The notes under the pieces are model-generated. The model saw nothing but the letters and a program-made list of their open reading frames with translations, did no database searches and had not been told where the DNA came from. A DNA stretch of 64,000 nucleotides, taken from the NCBI RefSeq assembly GCF_010093815.1, contig NW_022985568.1, positions 498,449 through 562,448 of the forward strand. Direction: 5' to 3'. This document shows, piece after piece, positions 59,501 through 64,000 of this stretch (its first letter is position 1; each line of letters opens with the position of its first letter). A program made the translations under genes and the position numbers. This DNA comes from Pseudovirgaria hyperparasitica (lineage: Eukaryota; Ascomycota; Dothideomycetes; Acrospermales; Acrospermaceae).

Positions 59501-60035
59501 CTTAAGTTTTAAGTGTTTGCCGAAAGCAAGCTTTTGCGTCGTTAAGGTCGTTATGTGTGTCATTAGGACGTGGCTGTGAAAGGAACGCGTCGCATTCTGG
59601 TGTTCTTGTGGTACACGCTAATGATACTAGCTTCGCGCTAGCGAGAATTTATGCCTGCCATTCAGTCTCTCGTCATCTTATTCACTGATGAGGCACGAAT
59701 ATCAGTCGCCCGGAGCAGCAGTGCCGCAGACCTTGCTGTGTAACAACAGTAAGGTGCCAGCCGTGGCGTGTAAGTACTTACATCTTTGATTTAGTATCAA
59801 ACACAACAAGTCTCCCAAGGTCAGTCCGGAGCCTAGGACCTTGGAAGCTTCTCTTCGCTCGCACTTTCGACACACTTGACTGGAATACTAAGTCTCAGTG
59901 ACGTCACCTGCTCTGAGTCCGTGTTTACATGCCTAGATAGGAGCGCATGCCCGTAATAGGCCAAACGACGAGCACACAAGCCCTACTTTTAGAACAAAAT
60001 TTGACCTGAGTTCCCGACCACAGACTATCGAAGCT
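59501..60035. other. Intergenic with a CRE-like palindrome
   Basis: No gene is seen. GTGACGTCAC, a perfect ten-base palindrome matching the CRE/ATF consensus, lies at 59899-59908, about 130 bases before the start of the small membrane ORF. One such site can arise by chance. Confidence 0.4.
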
Positions 60036-60404
60036 ATGGCAAGGCGTTCATCAAGCGTATATTTCAGCCCTTACATCATGAGATCAGCTGCTAACCAGCG
60101 CTGTAGTGTACTCCTGCACGTCACAGGATTCATCATTCGCGTGGCAGTGTTTATCACAATCGGTTACGGCGCAAACGTACTGATTGACAGTGGACTGGAT
60201 CTTTTGAATTGTATCCTGGGTGTCCTATATGCGTGGTACACTATCGACAAGAATGACTTTACGAACTATTACTTGTGTGCAGACGTTATGGTTCGGAAGG
60301 GCTCAGAAGTCCTATACCAGTCCCCTGATTGGTCTCGATACATCACGCTCTTCGTATTCATTCGTGGTCTTCACCGCCAACAGCCCTACAACGTTGTCGG
60401 ATAA
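60036..60404 (+). pseudogene. Small membrane ORF with weak Pmp3/UPF0057 similarity
   Basis: A 122-codon frame has one hydrophobic region whose core, AVFITIGYGANVLIDSGLDL and then LGVLYAWYTI, resembles Pmp3-type proteolipids (AVF...G.GADLLIN..LT.LG...HA.Y). The paired prolines before AVF and the PGIIH segment of the family are missing, so this could be a decayed or highly diverged copy, or chance. Family proteins are about 55-60 residues and act at the plasma membrane under ion stress. An in-frame run of 75 residues outside the core has no counterpart. Treat the call as tentative. Confidence 0.25.
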
Positions 60405-63400
60405 CGTTTCTGTCGTCATCTTAGTGTGAGATTATCATTCACATGCCCAGGGCTCGTTCCCCCCACGCTTCAGTAGATGCCAGTACGTCACGAGAGGCGA
60501 GCCATCATTCGTACAACTAAGTACAAAGGTACTCTAATCCCATTTGCAGGCTGAGCTGTCGTATACGTGTCACATTGCATGCTTACTCGCTGTATGTACG
60601 GGCCCATAGTGACGCCTTCGAGTACCTTACATTCTCGATGCGACACTCCAATGGAGAAAGATTACCAAAGCAATAAGAAAGAAAGAGTGACACGTTTGGC
60701 ACCGGCAACTCCGCGTGCATAGTCTTACCTTACCTACACAGGGGGATAATCCAAGAATTCGAGCTTACGAGGAATGCCTAGTATGTAGACTTTGGGTGAT
60801 AAGTACCTCTCGAACGCTGCAGTATGTGTGTCAGTAGAGCCTCGCCGTCGCACAAGGCCTACAAATCTTGAAACAGTATGGCACGTGCTGGAAAGTGTCT
60901 ATTACCACCTAGTCTTCTAGCACATTTTGAGAATCTCTAGCATATCGTGATGTTCTCTGATCAAGGCAAATGGTGAGCTCGGCCCTGTGCTTGAGGTGTG
61001 TTACTTGCCAACCCATTTTCCAACCCTGATGACTTGCCATCTTCTCTTGGATATACGCAGCAGCCTGGATGAGCCCGATTGCACTTGCCGCTTTCCGGCA
61101 GAAAATTTCTGCGTTGTCAATTACAGGTCTCCTTCGACGCAATCAGACTAGGCTGACTGATCCATCTATGAAGTGGGGGGGGTTCAGCCAGGGTGCCGAG
61201 CGGTCCGTGAGATTGTGCTACATCTTATATTGTTCACATTCCTCTACCTTCCTCAAAGCATCTCTCGCGTTCTTTGTACAATTGAACTTCTTACTCTGAT
61301 CTAGTCGCCCAGGCCAACCATACCGACGCTGGTAAACCGAGGACTTCCTCGGACGAAGATGGTGTACACTGCACTAGGAGTCTTGTTACCATGAAGGTGT
61401 TGTACAACACAATTCTGTATAGTGAACTATTCATACCGGCTGCGGAGTTGCCGTACTCGCCTTCAACGACGACTCAGTCCAAGGATGAATAATATTCGGG
61501 AATGCAATAATATGAAGAGCCTGTTCGGACCAACTGGATTCATACAGAGCAGCGACAGTGGTGATATGTATGCCTACGTGAGAGTTTTATTCTTCATGTC
61601 GGGCCGGCAAGTTTGAGGACTGCTTCCAGGACCGACGGACTGGATCAGATATACCCCAATGCCCATATCCTACGTCCATACAATACATATGGTCACGCGC
61701 ATTGTTAGTGCTATTCAGGCACTCCTCGGTCCGACCCTGTCTGTGATCGACGGTCCAAACCTGATGTAAACACACTGTGCACACCATAGTGCTCCGACCG
61801 TAGGTAGCTCGGTCCATACTTAGAAAGCGAAAGACTGCCACGATAAGAGCACGTAGCAATGGTGCCATCGACTTTCTCGACCCATGTTCGTTGGTTCTTT
61901 GTGTAACATCTCAATTGTATAGGCAATTGCACTTCCACGCTAAGGACATATCGCCTCATGATCACTCGTATCTGCCCTGACTATGGGAATGTCCGAGGCC
62001 GCCACCGAAACCCTTTGAGATGGCTTCACAGCTTTTGTTAAACCATACCGCTAGGCACACCATGGTCAATGCCACCCTCCATGCCACCTCTCACACGAGG
62101 CCGACACGACAAGAGTCAGCCTACGAACAATGTTACCCGATTCGACTTCGCAAGTTGCTTACAAGGTAGCTATGGCAAATTTATAAAGGACTCCATTTGT
62201 CCTGAATTCTCAATACAATCGCACCCAATATCTGACAGGTCAATCAGTTTTACATCTCCAAATTCAGTTGCCTCTCTTACAAGCCGCCATGAATTCTCCA
62301 CCTATGATTCAACCAATCGCTCCACTTCCTTTCAGTCCGCAAAATGTTCAGTGTCCGATTTACGAAAGGCCTTCTTGCCAGCAACTAGATTGCATAAATG
62401 GAAACGTGCCCCATAGTTGTCCGGATTGCGCAGGTCATTCAGGGTGAGTTCAAATGTTATTCTTGACGTCATAGAGCCCAGGGGTCTCCCTAGTCCTAAC
62501 ATCGAATAAGGCGCCACGGACACAATTGCATCACCTGTGGGGGTACTGGCATTATCTTGGTACCTTGTTCGAGTTGTTCAGGTCGTGGATAAACTTTGCT
62601 TGCTATACCGTCATCTTCACACAAACTGTCTTTTCCAAGAACCTTGTCGTTATTTCCATGTCGTATACCTTCTTTTGTCACGCATCTGAGCCCAAGAATT
62701 CGTAAGGCGCAGTTGGGTCTCGGTTTCTCAATAACTCATATCCTTACGAGATTAAGAAGAATCAATATCCTGCCGAGTTGTCATTTTTCTTGGGATCATG
62801 ACATATCTAGTTATTGTAGACCAGTTTTGACTGCATTGTTTCCGATGATCTCTACGGGTGTCTCATTTGGCCAAAGATAGATTTTCTTCAACAGTCTTGC
62901 ACTGGATAATATGATTAGTCTATAACTTATAGCTCAGTTTAAGTCGACCTGTCAGGATATTATCTGGTGATTATGTTGTGGCTTAATCGCACGTTGCGCA
63001 ACTGGCGAACGGACGTTGCAACGTCCCTGAGCCGCGGGAACCTTTAGTGCTTGCTATTTCCATTACCGTGATGGTGGGATTCCACAGCCTCGGTCTCGGC
63101 ATCTCATCTACCAATTGATGTCCTCGTTTGCTGGCTGTCATCTAGGATGGTCATAAAACTGGGCTTATCTGTCATCACCCACTTTCGAAGCTTCTGTGGA
63201 ATAGCTGAAATTCACTCCAGGCACCCGCCATGTTATATCTTTATACTCGAGGATAGGATTCCAGAGCTATATAACAGGAAACAACGTGATTTGACTTGTA
63301 TACCAACTTGAATGAAGCAAGAACCATTCGACCTTACATACAGCCTAGTTCTATTGCTGGTAGCCCCTGCATCTGTACCATATTGACCTAAAGAAATCTC

Positions 63401-64000
63401 AGTCCGGATGCTGACCGCCGTAGGACGATTTCTTTGCTACGAACAATGTCAATCCGGAGGTCAATCCGGTCGCGCCGATATGAGCAACTGACTTTGTGTG
63501 TGTTGTGATATTGCGGTTGATCTTCAGCCAGGGGATTCTGTTCTTTGCGAAGTATCGGTGTGCGGCTGCCAGGTTTTCTCGTGCAAGGTGTTACAAATCA
63601 AAGCGGTAAGTAGAACATCACGACCGTCGCACAGTTTCAGTAATGGATAGGCCGGCACATCCCGGAGGCTCGTATCCTGTCCTACTCCTACGTGGCAGTT
63701 GATAATGTTCTCTTCTTTCTTCGGTCCGACTAACATTCGATTTCCCTATACTACAAGCTTGATATATGTCTCATTTTAGGGGGCCCTCACACTCGGCCGA
63801 GACACCTAGAGAAAGTCAGTCATGTAATGTACAGGTTATATGGACATTCGATGTCATGCTCATGCTACTAACTCCGTCACCGAATAAGCTTGCTGTCACT
63901 TTTGTATCAGACCATAGCTCTCTCGACCAATTAGTTACTATCGCAGCTTGGACGCTGGGTATACATAGTCTTTCTGCGACGAAAATGGCTAGGAGGGTCC
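60405..64000. other. Gene-poor end of the window
   Basis: Some 3.6 kb show no frame above about 115 codons and no recognised motif, tRNA or repeat array. The sequence looks like ordinary unique DNA. Stop codons occur regularly in all frames. It could be old decayed sequence, but I see no identifiable source. Confidence 0.45.

Overview
The window comes from the nuclear genome of a filamentous ascomycete (Pezizomycotina; the overall style would fit Dothideomycetes, but that is a guess). Evidence: short introns of about 50-80 nt with GTATGT/GTAAGT donors and CTAAC/CTGAC branch sites, a tRNA-Lys with a small intron, a GPI-anchored GH72 cell-wall transglycosidase, a signal peptide peptidase, an Arp10-type actin-related protein and a FlbC-type conidiation zinc-finger factor. 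I found no bacterial-type operons, no CRISPR array and no recognisable intact transposon, retroelement or viral fossil.

Layout. 0-9 kb is gene dense: DNA glycosylase/AP lyase (-), acyl-protein thioesterase (+), signal peptide peptidase (+), RNA polymerase III subunit RPC9/Rpc17-like (-), Arp10-like (+). 9-14 kb holds a 3.1 kb spacer and a conserved-looking protein of unknown function (+). 14.7-18.9 kb has a head-to-head pair of ribosomal protein genes (cytosolic uS2, -; mitochondrial uS15m, +) and an EAF-type elongation factor (+). 19-30.9 kb has GH72 (-), a cysteine-free Fmp46/DUF1687 protein (+), a 1321-residue RRM protein (+), a Nup53-type nucleoporin (-) and an F-box-like protein (+). 32-36 kb is a large Nim1/Gin4/Hsl1-type kinase (-). 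From 36 to 49.7 kb lies a 13.8 kb stretch with no convincing protein gene, rich in microsatellites. It separates the divergent kinase and FlbC-like genes. 49.7-56.1 kb has the FlbC-like factor (+), an amidohydrolase (-) and a CYTH/thiamine-triphosphatase-like protein (-). 56-64 kb is gene poor: one intron-containing tRNA-Lys(UUU), one possible orphan ORF and a weak Pmp3-like ORF.

The genes are mostly unrelated housekeeping and developmental functions and do not form a cluster or pathway. The most striking signal is in the apparently empty DNA. The 1.25 kb just upstream of the FlbC-like start codon contains no ATG at all on the sense strand, and the 0.8 kb upstream of the kinase's short uORFs contains none in its own sense direction. 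These tracts mark long 5' leaders purged of upstream start codons. Each leader region carries one or two tiny uORFs; one kinase uORF ends a single base before the main ATG. Similar but weaker patterns precede the 12.0 kb and 23.5 kb genes. All exon borders were read by eye from splice signals and reading-frame continuity; none is backed by transcripts.
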